A program made the translations under genes and the position numbers. From positions 26,164,490 to 26,228,489 of the forward strand of contig NC_135375.1 in NCBI RefSeq assembly GCF_049243985.1: 64,000 nucleotides of DNA. The letters run 5' to 3'. How positions within the stretch are numbered: the stretch's first letter is position 1; each line of letters starts with the position of its first letter. The stretch comes from Paroedura picta (Eukaryota; Chordata; Lepidosauria; Squamata; Gekkonidae). Positions 51,401 to 60,200 of this stretch are shown here, one piece after another. The notes beneath the pieces are model-generated. The model was not told where the DNA came from. It searched no databases and saw only the letters and a list, made by a program, of their open reading frames with translations.

Positions 51401-54059
51401 ATAGCATAAAAGTATACAATAAGGAGGGAGAATATGTTCAAATCACCCCCTTGGTCTTCCTTCACTAAAAGAGAGCTATTCCCATTCATTTGTGGTGGCT
51501 TCGATATTCCTAAAGTGACTGCTAATTGACTCTATGGAATTCAGTTCCTTTAGTCACCGTAACTACTAGCCATCAACAGACCCATTCCCCATTAATTGAA
51601 TGCCCTTTAAAGCTATCTTTGCCTGTGGCCATCACTACATCCTCTGGAAGCAAATTTCACATTTTAATCACCTGGGTAGGAAAAGTATTTCCTTTGGTCT
51701 GTCCTGAATCTTCTTCTTTTCAACTACATTGGATGCACTCAAGTTCTAGTATTTGGGGAGAAGGAGGAAAAGATCACTCTGTCCCCTCTTTCTACATTGT
51801 GATTAATTTTATAAAACTCTATCATGCCCACCTTAGTCATCTCTTTTCTAAAATGAAAAGTTCCAGCCGTTTCTCGCAGGAAAAGTGCTCTGATCCCTTA
51901 ATCATTTGAGTGACCAGTCATTAGAGTTTACCCGCCCAGTGTCTATAGCAGGTAGCAGGGGGACTAGAGGGGAGGGAGGGAGGAACTTGAAAGGAAAACA
52001 AAGGGAGGCCCGTTTTTTAATCACTTTGACCTCAACCATAGGCCTAGTTGAAGATTGCTGTCTTACAGGCCCTGCGGAACTGTGATAGTCCTTGGTTAGG
52101 TACCTTGTCAAAAATCTCTGGAAAACCTAACTCTATAATGTCTATGAAGTCACTGTTTGTTCATTTTCTCAAAGAACTCAAAAAAGTTGGGGAAATAACA
52201 TGTCCAGTGTAAATCAACATCACATAACCAATCCAGCTGTACTCGAGAAGCTAGTATACAACAGCAAGAGGGAAGAAGCAAAATTTAAAGAAGCAAGACC
52301 TCTGATAAAGCCTCAATACTGCTTTGACAGTAAAAACTGTATTGATGAATGAGGTCCATTCCAGAAAGCCTGCTACATTGTATAGAATCATAGAGTTGGA
52401 AGGGATTTCAGGGTCATCTAGTCCAACTCCTGCGCAATGCAGGAACTCACAACTCCCTGCCCACTCACACAGTGACCCCAATTTCATGCACTAGCGATCC
52501 CCCCACCAAAAACCTCCAGAATCCAGTCTGTCCTGGAGGAAATTCACCTATAGTAGAAGCAACCATAGCTGGAACTGACCTTTGTTTGCAAACAAACACT
52601 TTTATTCTTGATCATTTCTTCAGCTTGACAGAGAAGCAGAGCTTAATCAATATGTGCAGACCATTAAGCTTCCTAGCACTTATGAAGACCTCAGAGCAAA
52701 CACACAGTGTCTGGTGACCGGATGGGGAATTAATGAAAATGCTGGGCAGATATCTGATATACTGGGTGAAGTTAACGTCGCTGTCGTGGACAGACACATC
52801 TGCAATGACGGACACCACTATAACTCCCAACCTGTTGTGACCAAGGACATGGTGTGTGCGGGTGGTGTCAACAACCAAAGGAACGATACCTGTAATGTAA
52901 GAGCATTTGTTTACCAATTCTCTTTTCCCATAGGTGTGCTAAAAGTGCACTGATTTAAGTTTAAAACCAAGGGGGGAAACACTGGTTAAGACGGAAGGTA
53001 TTATTTTGTAGACTAGCAATACTTGCAGCAACTTCTTCATTCATAAATTCCTGATTGGTGGTAAAATTTCCATTTGGGCTTTTGTTGACTTGCCAGGTCT
53101 GCATCAAGACCTGGGTATTAGTGGTGGTGGAAAGTACCATCAAGTCACAGTGGGGTTTTCAAAGCAAGAGACCAGTGCCTGCCTCTGTGTAGCCTCCCCT
53201 GGACTTCCTTGGTGTTTTCTCATCCACCTGCTAACCAGGGCTGATGCTGCTTAGCTTCCTAGAGCTGATGAGATTGGGCTAGTCTGGGACATCCATGCAT
53301 ATGGAGAGCCAGTTTGGTGTAGTGGTTAGGAGTGCGGACTTGTAATCTGGCATGCCAGGTTCGATTCTGTGCTCCCCCACATGCAGCCAGCTGGGTGACC
53401 TTGGGCTCGCCACGGCACTGATAAAACTGTTCTGACCGGGCAGTGATATCAGGGCTCTCTCAGCCTCACCCACCCCCACAGGGTGTCTGTTGTGGGGGGA
53501 GGAATGGGAAGGCGACTGTAAGCCGCTTTGAGCCTCCTTCGGGTAGGGAAAAGCGGCATATAAGAACCAACTCTTCTTCTTCTTCTTCTTCATATCAGTA
53601 TCAACCATCAATGCTAGTTTATGCAGTCAAGTGATAGCGACATTTAAGGGCATTGTTGCTTGTGCATGTGCATGTGCTAATGGAGAGGGTGGTGCTCCCA
53701 AGCAGCCACTGGGGGCACCAAATTGGCTTGGCCTGGCATTGTGGAAGGAGGTAACAGATATAACTTTTGCTTGTGTCAGAACCTTTCCAGCTACCCAAGT
53801 GTGCATCACTACAGCGCTTAGAATTTCTTTTTTTCCTAACTTTCCTTGTACCAGTCTGTCCAAAGGAGGCTGCGTTTCATCTCAAGTGTCTCTCTTTCTC
53901 CAGGGCGACTCTGGTGGCCCTTTGATATGCGGGGGAATACAAAGAGGCATCACTTCCTTTGGTCGAGAGGGAAGGTGTGGCGATCCCCAGTTCCCAGGTG
54001 TTTATACTCGTCTCACAAAGGACAATATTGACTGGATTAAGAAAATCGTATACTGGTGA
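42470..54059 (+). CDS. Granzyme A/K-like serine protease, complete (5 exons, 258 aa)
   Basis: Exons: 42470-42530, 43408-43552, 51012-51153, 52624-52896, 53904-54059; GT-AG introns with the granzyme phases 1, 2, 0, 0. Residues 1-23 are a signal peptide ending in Cys, then AD, then [15 protein letters not shown]. Active-site His66 (in TAGHC, where most relatives have TAAHC), Asp111 (ENDIMVLQ) and Ser210 (GDSGGPL) are present. Asp204 (NDTCNGDSGG) predicts cleavage after Lys/Arg. The GZMA dimer cysteine is replaced by Lys102 (HPKYN), so a monomer, as in GZMK, is expected. HHYN and ITSFG are GZMA-like; TKDMVCAG is GZMK-like, so I leave the name open. The eight structural cysteines are kept. Intron 2 is 7.5 kb because it holds the LTR element. 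A possible ATTAAA signal lies at 54252. Confidence 0.94.
42590..43325 (+). repeat. Old L2-like 3' end followed by CORE-type SINE
   Basis: 42590-43165 reads [19 protein letters not shown]-like L2 sequence with frame breaks. 43166-43325 is a SINE piece (CAGCTGGGTGACCTTGGGCC to AAAAACCAACTGTTCTCC). Both sit in intron 1 of the second granzyme. Confidence 0.65.
43597..44552. repeat. Cluster of common squamate repeats in intron 2
   Basis: Copies at 43597-43790 (TAGGGTTGCCAACCCCAGTC ... GAAGTTGGCGTTG), 43887-43960 and 44340-44400 belong to the repeat family described at 6797. An L2-like tail lies between. The LTR element follows directly. Confidence 0.55.
44553..45046 (+). repeat. 5' LTR of the Ty3-type element
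   Basis: 494 bp, TGTCGTGGTT to GGGTTCCCGACA. Contains TATAAAAGAGAGC (44879-44891) and AATAAA (44950-44955), the expected promoter and poly(A) signals. Confidence 0.95.
45116..46624 (+). CDS. gag frame of the Ty3-type element
   Basis: A 502-codon open frame with an Arg/Gly-rich N-terminal part, a capsid-like middle (about residues 230-420: [20 protein letters not shown]) and one CCHC zinc knuckle ([14 protein letters not shown]) near residue 445. It overlaps the pol frame, which lies in another frame, an arrangement in which Ty3-like families use programmed frameshifting. Confidence 0.93.
   Translation: MAFSSNEAVSTPTNPGNMGLMSPGDFLRKSGGQDQLSGTPRPSAAAAKGRRRAMGFPSTAGSAPRSGGLAPTWDTQLRQALRPVRPEESLEDLRRAMADLARRLQAAEAREQARAGTGGTGNTTAEGIASSEDASSDEDEPGTGERAPDPDPEQFSVPSRRDGQRRGETAEDLGGAGEPTGRREPDQRRSDVQGRERHGVVGQVGSRWSGAGRDGGRRESRIRRGSDYSPKRSPPELKARFDGTPDDLPQFLLHALTHARRYGDRYEDSEDLVWGVASCLQGKAGQWYLGLAERGDPATQDLQDFVVALRRRFQDPQAEDKAKSRIKGLRQGTRGVMDYIDIFRREAGKVFSWNEETQIEYFREGLNPKLREWAVIKGTEEDLSTLEGWCFVVAKLEASLGWAAAPPREAKGGSAEAPRPGPDNSRPKRPPNPERERRRREGLCLKCGGSGHFAAACQRQGGEDRGLSQGGGATRPQQARRAEDLRNEPGSVQATGNGQDLL
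46231..50448 (+). CDS. pol frame of the Ty3-type element
   Basis: A long open frame of about 1,400 codons. In order: aspartic protease ([11 protein letters not shown]), reverse transcriptase ([11 protein letters not shown]), RNase H ([12 protein letters not shown]), integrase with an HHCC-type zinc region and the DDE core ([17 protein letters not shown]), and a C-terminal chromodomain-like stretch ([19 protein letters not shown]). The frame runs on into the 3' LTR. Domain order is that of Ty3/gypsy chromoviruses. Confidence 0.95.
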   Translation: MGRDQGDGRRSVYTGGVVFRGRQAGSQPGLGRRTPPGGQRRVSRGAKTGPRQLSPQTTPEPRAGKETPGRTVPEMRGVRTFRSSVPTARGGGPRALPGGRCDTPPAGTPGGGPPQRTGKRPGDGKRPGPAVDGAGQQVPRCEGKPLQHEARPPNVVILELRNPENGLSWVGEALLDSGCDHSMVHPQIARALGLPKRIRKVPLVFVQMDGSPIQGGPFGEEVGPIAIHIGDHQELRWLIQVPVAGYRAVLGLDWLKEHNPVVDWRAGTLKFDLTVGARHRVPRENSSHKRTAARPRGAAAAQQEKPEPEVPPEYRDLAAVFSEREADELPPHRRTDCAINIPEGAVLPKGRIYKMSEGELKDLREFLEKNLARGFIRPASSPMGAPVLFVRKKDGSRRLCQDYRGLNAIAAGNAYPLPLIPDLLARLGKGTLFTKLDLREAYYRVRIREGDEWKTAFNCQLGQFEFKVMPFGLSGAPGVFMSLINEVLQDLLFQGVVVYLDDVLIYSQDPQEHVTLVREVLKRLLANHLYVKLAKCEFHRPSLDYLGYRISAQGIAMDPEKVQAVLDWERPRTRKQLQSFLGFANFFRGFIPRYSSVVAPLTDLLGTKGRGPRATRPSAALGWNEKSEAAFLALKQAFASEPTLLHVDPTQPMVVQVDASDAAAGAVLLQRDQAGQLRPAAYLSRKFAETERNWSTWEKEAFAIKFALTEWRHWLEETEEPFEVWTDHKNLEALRQPRSLNAKQMRWAEFFSRYNFKQGHIPGKENFLADALSRLPHHGEGYAPCTRSVFGEEQLGRGVVTRRRARGEWEPDPATAPLRDRLVAAYGTDEELAELRDSLILDSGLWRRGEAVYVPEGLRREALSLCHDAKTAGHFGFVKSWKLARRRFWWPSLRRDTKAYVSGCPVCLTCKPGVGKPKGLLHPLEVPTRPWSVISMDFITDLPPSKGKTVIWVVVDLFSKQAHFIPCASVPSASQLARMFLDHVFRLHGLPDKVISDRGSQFVSRFWQAFLRLLDIEQGLSSAYHPQTDGQTERVNQVLEQYLRCFGSYHQDTWVPLLPLAEFAYNNADHSSTEMSPFAVVYGTDLRHFPELGEVPARKSADLREWGKRAGSCWKSLQEQLHKVKAAQKEDADRKRRPAEEIRPGDRVYLSTRNLRLNLPSKKLGPRFLGPFEVLAPINEVSVKLKLPKNLRHIHPVFHVSLLKKTPDGDVWHPVFSPPAPEVLPGGEHHEVADILDSRLHRGKLQYLVEWKDFALGDREWVWAADVLAPRLTERFHKRYPGRPGGLENGPLGGQNVVVRSLVAWEPDRTPPSEAPAITEVGHGDHRQAGSWAPHPIVEVAMAAKEPQCPPPPFDKGPEMALCSRKMGHREPRKTSHMCMSHDCISMFPPEVLGGAIQPKEVGFV
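50118..50611 (+). repeat. 3' LTR of the Ty3-type element
   Basis: 494 bp, same length as and read as identical to the 5' LTR. A G-rich purine tract (50104-50112) precedes it. Confidence 0.95.
50617..51011. other. Intron 2 remainder of the second granzyme
   Basis: About 395 bp between the LTR element and exon 3. No repeat or gene is recognised. A pyrimidine tract (TTTTTATCTTTCCAG) ends it. Confidence 0.6.
51480..52470 (-). repeat. Old LINE-derived repeats and CR1 3' end in intron 3
   Basis: 51515-51905 is a decayed LINE-type block (CCTTTAAAGC, CATTGGATGCACTCAAGTTC, CATCTCTTTTCTAAAATG). 52025-52090 is an L2-like tail. 52383-52470 is a reversed CR1 end (AGAATCATAGAGTTGGAAGG). Confidence 0.6.
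53118..53293 (-). repeat. 5S-rRNA-derived SINE, minus strand
   Basis: The minus strand reads AATCTCATCAGCTCTAGGAA, GCTAAGCAGCATCAGCCCTG and GTTAGCAGGTGGATGAGAAA, which aligns with the internal promoter region of 5S rRNA (GGAAGCTAAGCAGGGTC, GGTTAGTACTTGGATGGGAG). The body continues with GAGGCAGGCACTGGTCTC. A second copy is at 56275-56470. Confidence 0.8.
53303..53591 (+). repeat. CORE-type SINE, young copy
   Basis: Full-length copy with the same head, B-box-like GGTTCGATTC, CORE segment and CATATAAGAACCAACTCTTC tail as 24187-24478, with few differences. It sits in intron 4 of the second granzyme. Confidence 0.92.
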
Positions 54060-54606
54060 TCGCAGCGGGTTACTGGATTGGCTCTCACTATATCCATTAA
54101 CGCTTTGCTCTCCAAATCTCGATTGATGTACTCCTTCTTTAAAAGTTTGTTCAGTGATTTATGTTCTTTGCATTAATCACTGTTTCAGATGTCACAACTG
54201 CATTCTGCGTTCATCGGTGCCCAAGGAAATATGTGCAAGAGAGTGTGTCTCATTAAAATCTAGAATCCTTGCAAGTATTCAATCATGGATACTTATGTAC
54301 TCAAGATTAAACTGGAAATTCTAGTCTTAATGCTGCATCAGCTTTTTTTGTCTCTCATTTCAATGGTGTTTTAAGTTGCACGCACTAAAACCGGTTGCCT
54401 CAGATCGATAAATGCCAATCGCCCATGAGATGATGATCCAGTATTACGTGGACAGACTCAAGTTAATTCAGTTAAGAAATAGATAACCATAGCGGATAGT
54501 TTATTGTAGCTTGGCAACGTATTCTAATCCCTGTTAGCCTGTGAAACTGAAGTGGGTGTTCAGATAGTTGGTGAATCATTTCATTGTATCTCATTGTTCT
54601 CTACAC

Positions 54607-54742
54607 CAGGGATCTTCAACCTGTGGTCCTCCAGATGTTCATGGACTACAATTCCCATGAGCCCCTGCCAGCAAATGCTGGCAGGGGCTCATGGAAATTG
54701 TAGTCCATGAACATCTGGAGGACCACAGGTTGAGGATCCCTG
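54607..54742. mobile_element. Palindromic hAT-type MITE
   Basis: A 136-bp palindrome, CAGGGATCTTCAACCTGTGG to CCACAGGTTGAGGATCCCTG, with exact duplications CTCTACAC (54599-54606 and 54743-54750). The tips differ from the other copies in a matched way on both arms, marking a subfamily. Confidence 0.93.
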
Positions 54743-54913
54743 CTCTACACACAAATCCCACAAAGTGAGAAAAGTAAATTAACAATGCAACATTTACTTC
54801 AGTGCGTTCTGAGGAAAATAATGGCTGCGGAGAAGAACAAGCTAAGCCACAGGTCTATTGTTGCCGCTTTGTATATTGCTTCAGTGAATTATGGACTCTA
54901 TATGTGGGGAATA

Positions 54914-55031
54914 CAGGGGTAGTCAACCTGTGGTCCTCCAGATGTCCATGGACTACAATTCCCACGAGCCCCTGCCAGCATGGGAATTGTAGTTCATGGG
55001 CAACTGGAGGGCCACAGTTTGACTACCCCTG
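54914..55031. mobile_element. Palindromic MITE with shortened centre
   Basis: CAGGGGTAGTCAACCTGTGG to GTTTGACTACCCCTG, 118 bp, lacking part of one arm near the centre. No 8-bp target duplication is visible, so it may have been rearranged after insertion. Confidence 0.85.
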
Positions 55032-56270
55032 CCCAAGAAGGTAGGTGAAGCTAAGAGTATTTTTCTTGTAAGGTAAGCGGTATGCTTTTCCACAATGAGA
55101 GTGAAATCCAGTTTACCACAGATGAATTCTGCAAGCTGTGAGGGCAAGAAGATTCCAGGGCAGATCTCCCCACATTTTCCTTCCTCCCTGTTATTTTCCT
55201 TCCTCCTTGTTATTCCAAATAAAATAAAATGCTGAGGGTAGGCGGGGGTTCTGAAAAGAAAGGCCACTGAGCATGGAAAGAGGTGATCACCCCATCTCTC
55301 TTCCTTCTTTAGCAATGAGCTCTTCCCATTCATGGGTGACGGTCTGAGAATTCCTAAACTGGCTCTGAATGGACTCTTCAGCAGAGCTAGATTGAGCCTT
55401 TGTCAGTTCTAGTTCGCCAAGAGAGGAGGGCTTAATTGCTGTTTTTCGCTTTGTTGTGAAAACTCTTTATTTCACTACCGCAAACCATGACAGCAAAGTT
55501 ATACTATTTGAATTTCAGGCTAGGGGAATCCTTAGTGAATCTGGGGATTTGGGCAAATGTCCAGAATAGGCCCAGAATTAATGCCACCATCCCACACACA
55601 TCTAGGCCTACCCCAGCACCCCACTAGATACATAGGATTACCAGCTCTAAGTTGGGAGAATCTTGGATGTTTTGAGGGCATAATGCCATAGAGACCACCC
55701 AACCAGGCTGCCATTTTCTCCAGGGAAATGCATCCCTGTTGGCTGGAGATCAGTTGGAATTCCTGGAGATCTCCAGGTCTCGCCTGGTGGCTGGCTACCC
55801 CACCACCTGGGTCATCCCACCCTGAAACAAGGTGGACAGGCTGCTGCCTGAACCCATGAAGGTGTGAACGCATGCATGATGCCACCACCAAGTCAGACAG
55901 TCACTGACCGAGCCACTGAGTGAGCAGATGGGTGCTTTTGGCTGCCAGCCATTGCCCAAGCCCTGGTGGGCAAACAGCTGCCAAACCAGTCCGAAGATAC
56001 ATAAGCCCCCAAGGGGGTAGCTGAGCTGGCCAGCTGCTGCCTCAGGCAAAGGGATGAGTGCACCGTGCCCAACTGCTTCTTTCCCCTCAATGCAGAGTGG
56101 ATTGTGTGATCAGGGGCTTGCTGAGCTCAAGGCCAGGGCAACTGTTCCAGATGGCTAAGACTTCTCCCTGAGTGAAGCTGAGGATAGATTGCAGTGATCA
56201 GTAAATCAAGCCTGGGGCCAGTTTACTTTTTTCCAGCCAAAGTTATAGGTCAATGTGGGCTGCCATTAGC
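55032..56270. other. Gene-free interval between granzymes 2 and 3
   Basis: Contains one copy of the common squamate repeat (about 55635-55800, TGCCATTTTCTCCAGGGAAA). No gene is seen. Confidence 0.5.
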
Positions 56271-56274
56271 ACCT

Positions 56275-56470
56275 TCTTCTTTTTAGCTGTCAAGTCACAG
56301 CAGACTTATGGCCACTCCATGGAGATGTTCAGAGGTGGCTTGCCATTGCCTGCCTCCGCATAATGGACCTGGTATTCCTTGGTGGTCTCCCTTCCAGATA
56401 CCAGCCAGGGTCAATCCCGCTTAGTTTCCAAGATATGATGAGATGGAGCTAGCCTTGGCCATCTGGACCA
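56275..56470 (-). repeat. 5S-rRNA-derived SINE, minus strand
   Basis: The minus strand reads CATCTCATCATATCTTGGAA, ACTAAGCGGGATTGACCCTG and GCTGGTATCTGGAAGGGAGA, a diverged 5S rRNA head, then CATTATGCGGAGGCAGGCAA. It lies 10 bp from the Sauria SINE. Confidence 0.82.
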
Positions 56471-56480
56471 GAGCTATTAG

Positions 56481-56767
56481 CATCTAAAGGTAAAGGTATC
56501 CGCTGTGCAAGCACTGAGTCATGTCTGACCCTTGGGGTGACGCCCTCCAGCATTTTCTTGGCAGAGTCAATACAGGGTGACCTTGCCAGTGCCTTCCCCA
56601 GTCATTACCGTTTACCCCCCAGCAAGCTGGGTACTCATTTTACCGACCTCGGAAGGATGGAAGGCTGAGTCAACCATGAGCCGGCTGCTGGGATCGAACT
56701 CCCAGCCTCAAGGTCAGAGCTTCAGACAGCATGTCGGCTGCCTTACCACTCTGCGCCACAAGAGGCT
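56481..56767 (-). repeat. Sauria SINE, minus strand
   Basis: The minus strand starts AAGAGGCTCTTGTGGCGCAG (A box GGCGCAGAGTGG) with B box GTTCGATCCC, continues with CAGCTTGCTGGGGGGTAAAC, a BovB-like GTCAGACATGACTCAGTGC, and ends GGATACCTTTACCTTT. These are the head and ACCTTT tail of the Sauria SINE, a family confined to squamates. Confidence 0.9.
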
Positions 56768-57209
56768 CTTATTAGCATCTACTACTCCACAAAATTTCAT
56801 ATGAAAAACAACCAGATAGACAATAAATACATCGGCTGAACTTGTATAAACTGAGATGAACAGGAAGGAAAAATGTTGATGCTTGAAAGTTATTGAACTG
56901 TTTTTCCTTGGACATAGCACACCCTATGCACTTTATGGCTGCCTTTCTCTGCACTGCAATGAATGAGGAGACTCCGAGAGATGTTACATCAAATAGTGTT
57001 ACTTCTTCCAAACCATGCAGAAAGCGAAGAAGCGTCAGCCTTGAGAATGCATGTCAGGTCTCTCTGTCTTCTCTCCCTCTCACTTGTTCAGTCTGGTTAA
57101 TTATATGACAGACACTCTGATCAGAAATGATGCCTGTTCTCAGAAAGCCCAGGGAACAATTGGTGGCTTTTTTCATGCGAAAATGATGCCTCTAAAGACA
57201 TCAAAACCG

Positions 57210-57240
57210 AAGACCACTTCCTCTGTATTCGCCGTATATA
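57210..57240 (+). promoter_or_regulatory. ETS plus TATA block of the third granzyme
   Basis: ACTTCC (57216-57221, in CCACTTCCTCTGTATTC) precedes GTATATA (57234-57240) by about 19 bp. The start codon is 58 bp after the ETS core. The sequence from about 57175 on is similar to the second granzyme's upstream DNA. Confidence 0.6.
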
Positions 57241-57273
57241 GTTGATACTTCACTGGGGGAACACAGATCAGCA

Positions 57274-60200
57274 ATGATGGGCCTTTGGTTTGTGTTCTTT
57301 GTTGCCGTTCTTTCCACCCCAATGCACAGAGGTAAGTGGCTGCATGATATTAATTTATTTTCTCATAGTTGGGCCCCATAGCTTTACTGTGTAGCGTGCA
57401 ATGTGATACAATGAAGTTATCCGATGTCCTGGTGTTTTTTTTATAGATGGTGATTTGAACCTCTTGCCAAACTACAGTAATATAATGACTCTGTTATGCT
57501 GTCTTTCGTGTGTGTGTGTGCGTGTGTGCATGCGCATGTGTATGTGCGTTACAAGGTTTACACAAAAAATATGAAAGCAATAAATTCTTCAGGAGCAAAT
57601 TTAAAGTAGGGCAATTAGAAAGACTGAAAATGCATCAAAAAGCATCAGGGAAATGGTTCAAAGAAAACAGTTTAAAATTAGATAATTGAATTTTTAATAA
57701 TAGCACAACAGTATTTGGCTGGCAGTATCTTTCTCTCTACCTGTCTGTCTGTGTGAATTTCTATCTGTCTATTTATCTCACACATGCCACCATTCTGGAA
57801 TTGCATTATAGAAAATGTATACATTAATCTCTACATTAATCTCTACATGTGGGTGTGTATTTAATTTACATATATGCAGAACAAGGGACAGTGTAAGGGA
57901 TTTTGAAATTTGCTGTAGTTTTGCTTTCCTCAAGAAAACGCAGGAGGGATATAAGCAGATGTGATTCATTGCTTTGCTCTTCCAGATGCTTGTCCTTTTG
58001 CATGTTTTCTTTTTTTTTTTTTTTTTATAGAAAGTTTTTATTTTATTTTCCAGAATTGAAGAATTGAAGACAGTAAGATACATGCAATCTACATTGTTAA
58101 TACAGAGAAGGAGAGCTATACTCTTCATTTGATACACTTGGTTCCCCATTTTTAATCCCTTTTGTAAATAGTTTAGGTAAGGGCCCCATTGTTCTTGAAA
58201 GACCTCTTAGTGTCAGTTTGACTATCTTGGTAAGATCAGCTAGTTTATTCACCCAGTCTTCTGTCGAGGGTAGTTCTTACGTTTTCCATTTCTTGGCCAA
58301 TTCTAGTTTTTCTGCCGTCGTCACATGGAAGAAGAAGCTCTGTATGTGGGTTAGGAAGCACTGTGGAAAAACATTTTGGTTCCCTGTTTCAATCTTAAAA
58401 ACCCTCTTCTCTCCATTTAAGATTATAAACTGGCTACAATATTATGGACTTTTACCCAAAGCTTATAGACTTTTTATAGACTTTTTCACGTTTGCACCAC
58501 ATTTAAAAAGAGAAGTCTACCTTGTTACCATCATTTCAACATTTGTTTGCATAGTTTCTGATAGTTTTAACAATCATAAACAGTTTATACTTAACGTAGT
58601 CCTAGAGCCCTCCACATTTTCACTAGAAAAAGGGAAAAAGGAAAAAAAAGAATAAGCCTGCTTAATTGTACAGAAAGAAGAGAAACAAATATGTATAGGT
58701 ATACATTGTTAATACCAGAAATAATAAAATGGAGTCTTCATTAATTAATAGAATAGATTTTTCGTTAGTTATATTTACACCTCCTCAGTTAAAAACCTTC
58801 TTTTAGTTATGCATTAAGTTTAGGCTGAAAGTCACTACAGAGATATGCTAGATAATTCAAATTCAGCTATCATAGGAAATCTAGAACCCCACACTATAAT
58901 ATAAGCCCATTCCATTAGGTGTCTCCTTTTAGTTATGCTTTGATTTTGAGCTAGTAGGCAGTGCGAAATTAGGTTTAATAATACAGATTCAGCTTACTTA
59001 AAAGATCTTAGACCCCAGATTAACTTCTTAACTAGTTATATTGCCTATATGGCTGCATACAGGAGGTAAAAGAGGAAAGGAATTTCGACCACTGTGTTGC
59101 ATTTCCATTCCCCAAGCTTCTTAAGGAGGTCTCATTTCGAGGCTTATTACGTCTTGTAGCTCCCGTTGACTAATGTTCTGTCCTATTGGTCTTTGGCTGG
59201 GAAAGTACAGTTGTAGTCTTTCCCTCGAAGTATACATCGATAAATCTTGAAGCAGTTGTACCTCCTGGACTCCAATATCAGTACAGATGTTTTTCCATGA
59301 AGCTCCTTTCAATCGATTGCTTTCACCGCAGATCCATATGTCTTTCTTGTGTATTGTTGCTTTGGAGTGGCTATATATCTTCTCAGGTAGGGTGTCCTTA
59401 TCTGAGCTGCAAGACTCTGACATCCCCTTTTCCATCTCCATAATTTCAGATTCCTCTTCTGCTGGTAATTTTCCATCTTGTTTAAAGCAATCATCAGCCA
59501 CTACCATTGGTTCATCATTCCTGTTAGAGACTTCTTCCTTAATGCCTTTAAACTCCATGAGCATATTTTTAAGTGAACCATTTAGAGATTCTTTCAGGTC
59601 TTGTGTTTGTTTATCTAGAAGATATGCAAATTTTTTAAACGAAAACATGTTCCAGGTTTGGAATTTTGTTAATCAATTATGCATATGTTGTTTCCAAAAT
59701 ATATTTGCAATTTTGCAGATAGCCAGTAGAGGTCCTACAGAGTCCTAACGAAAGCAACAGTCTGTTTTGAATTAAAGGAATGTTTCTAGAGCTTAGTTCT
59801 CGCGAGATTCCACGGCTCTAATCTCTCTTATCTTCGAAGACCAAAAACAGATATAATACTTATTAGTTTAAGTTGATTTAAGTCCTTCTTCGCTTAGAAA
59901 AGAAAATTAGCCTGCCTCATGATGAGGTGGCATCAAGCAGAGCCAGAAACGGGGGGAAGAGTAGAGACGGAGAAGCGGAAAAGCACTTGCATCTCTGCGT
60001 TGATTAATGACTCAATATCTTGGAATTTGGCTGCTTCACCCCCTCAGTGGTAATAAATCCTGTCACTCTGGCTTGTTTGGATTAGCGAGAGCAACTCTCC
60101 ACGCCGAGAGTTCATTCCAGGGAAGAAGGTGCCGAGGGAAACCCCACTCACTGTTTGTAGGCTCGATCTGATGTCTGCCAGATGTTTTCGCTCCGGAGTT

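Noticed and set aside
56275-56470. 5S rRNA gene
   Set aside because: Only part of 5S is matched, it is diverged, and it is fused to a SINE body.
59121-59648. Host gene for the 175-codon frame; its KDIWICGES resembles KEIWICGDS of the SGNH-like genes
   Set aside because: The frame lies inside a retroposon with exact target duplications. The short likeness is not followed by other SGNH blocks and is probably chance.
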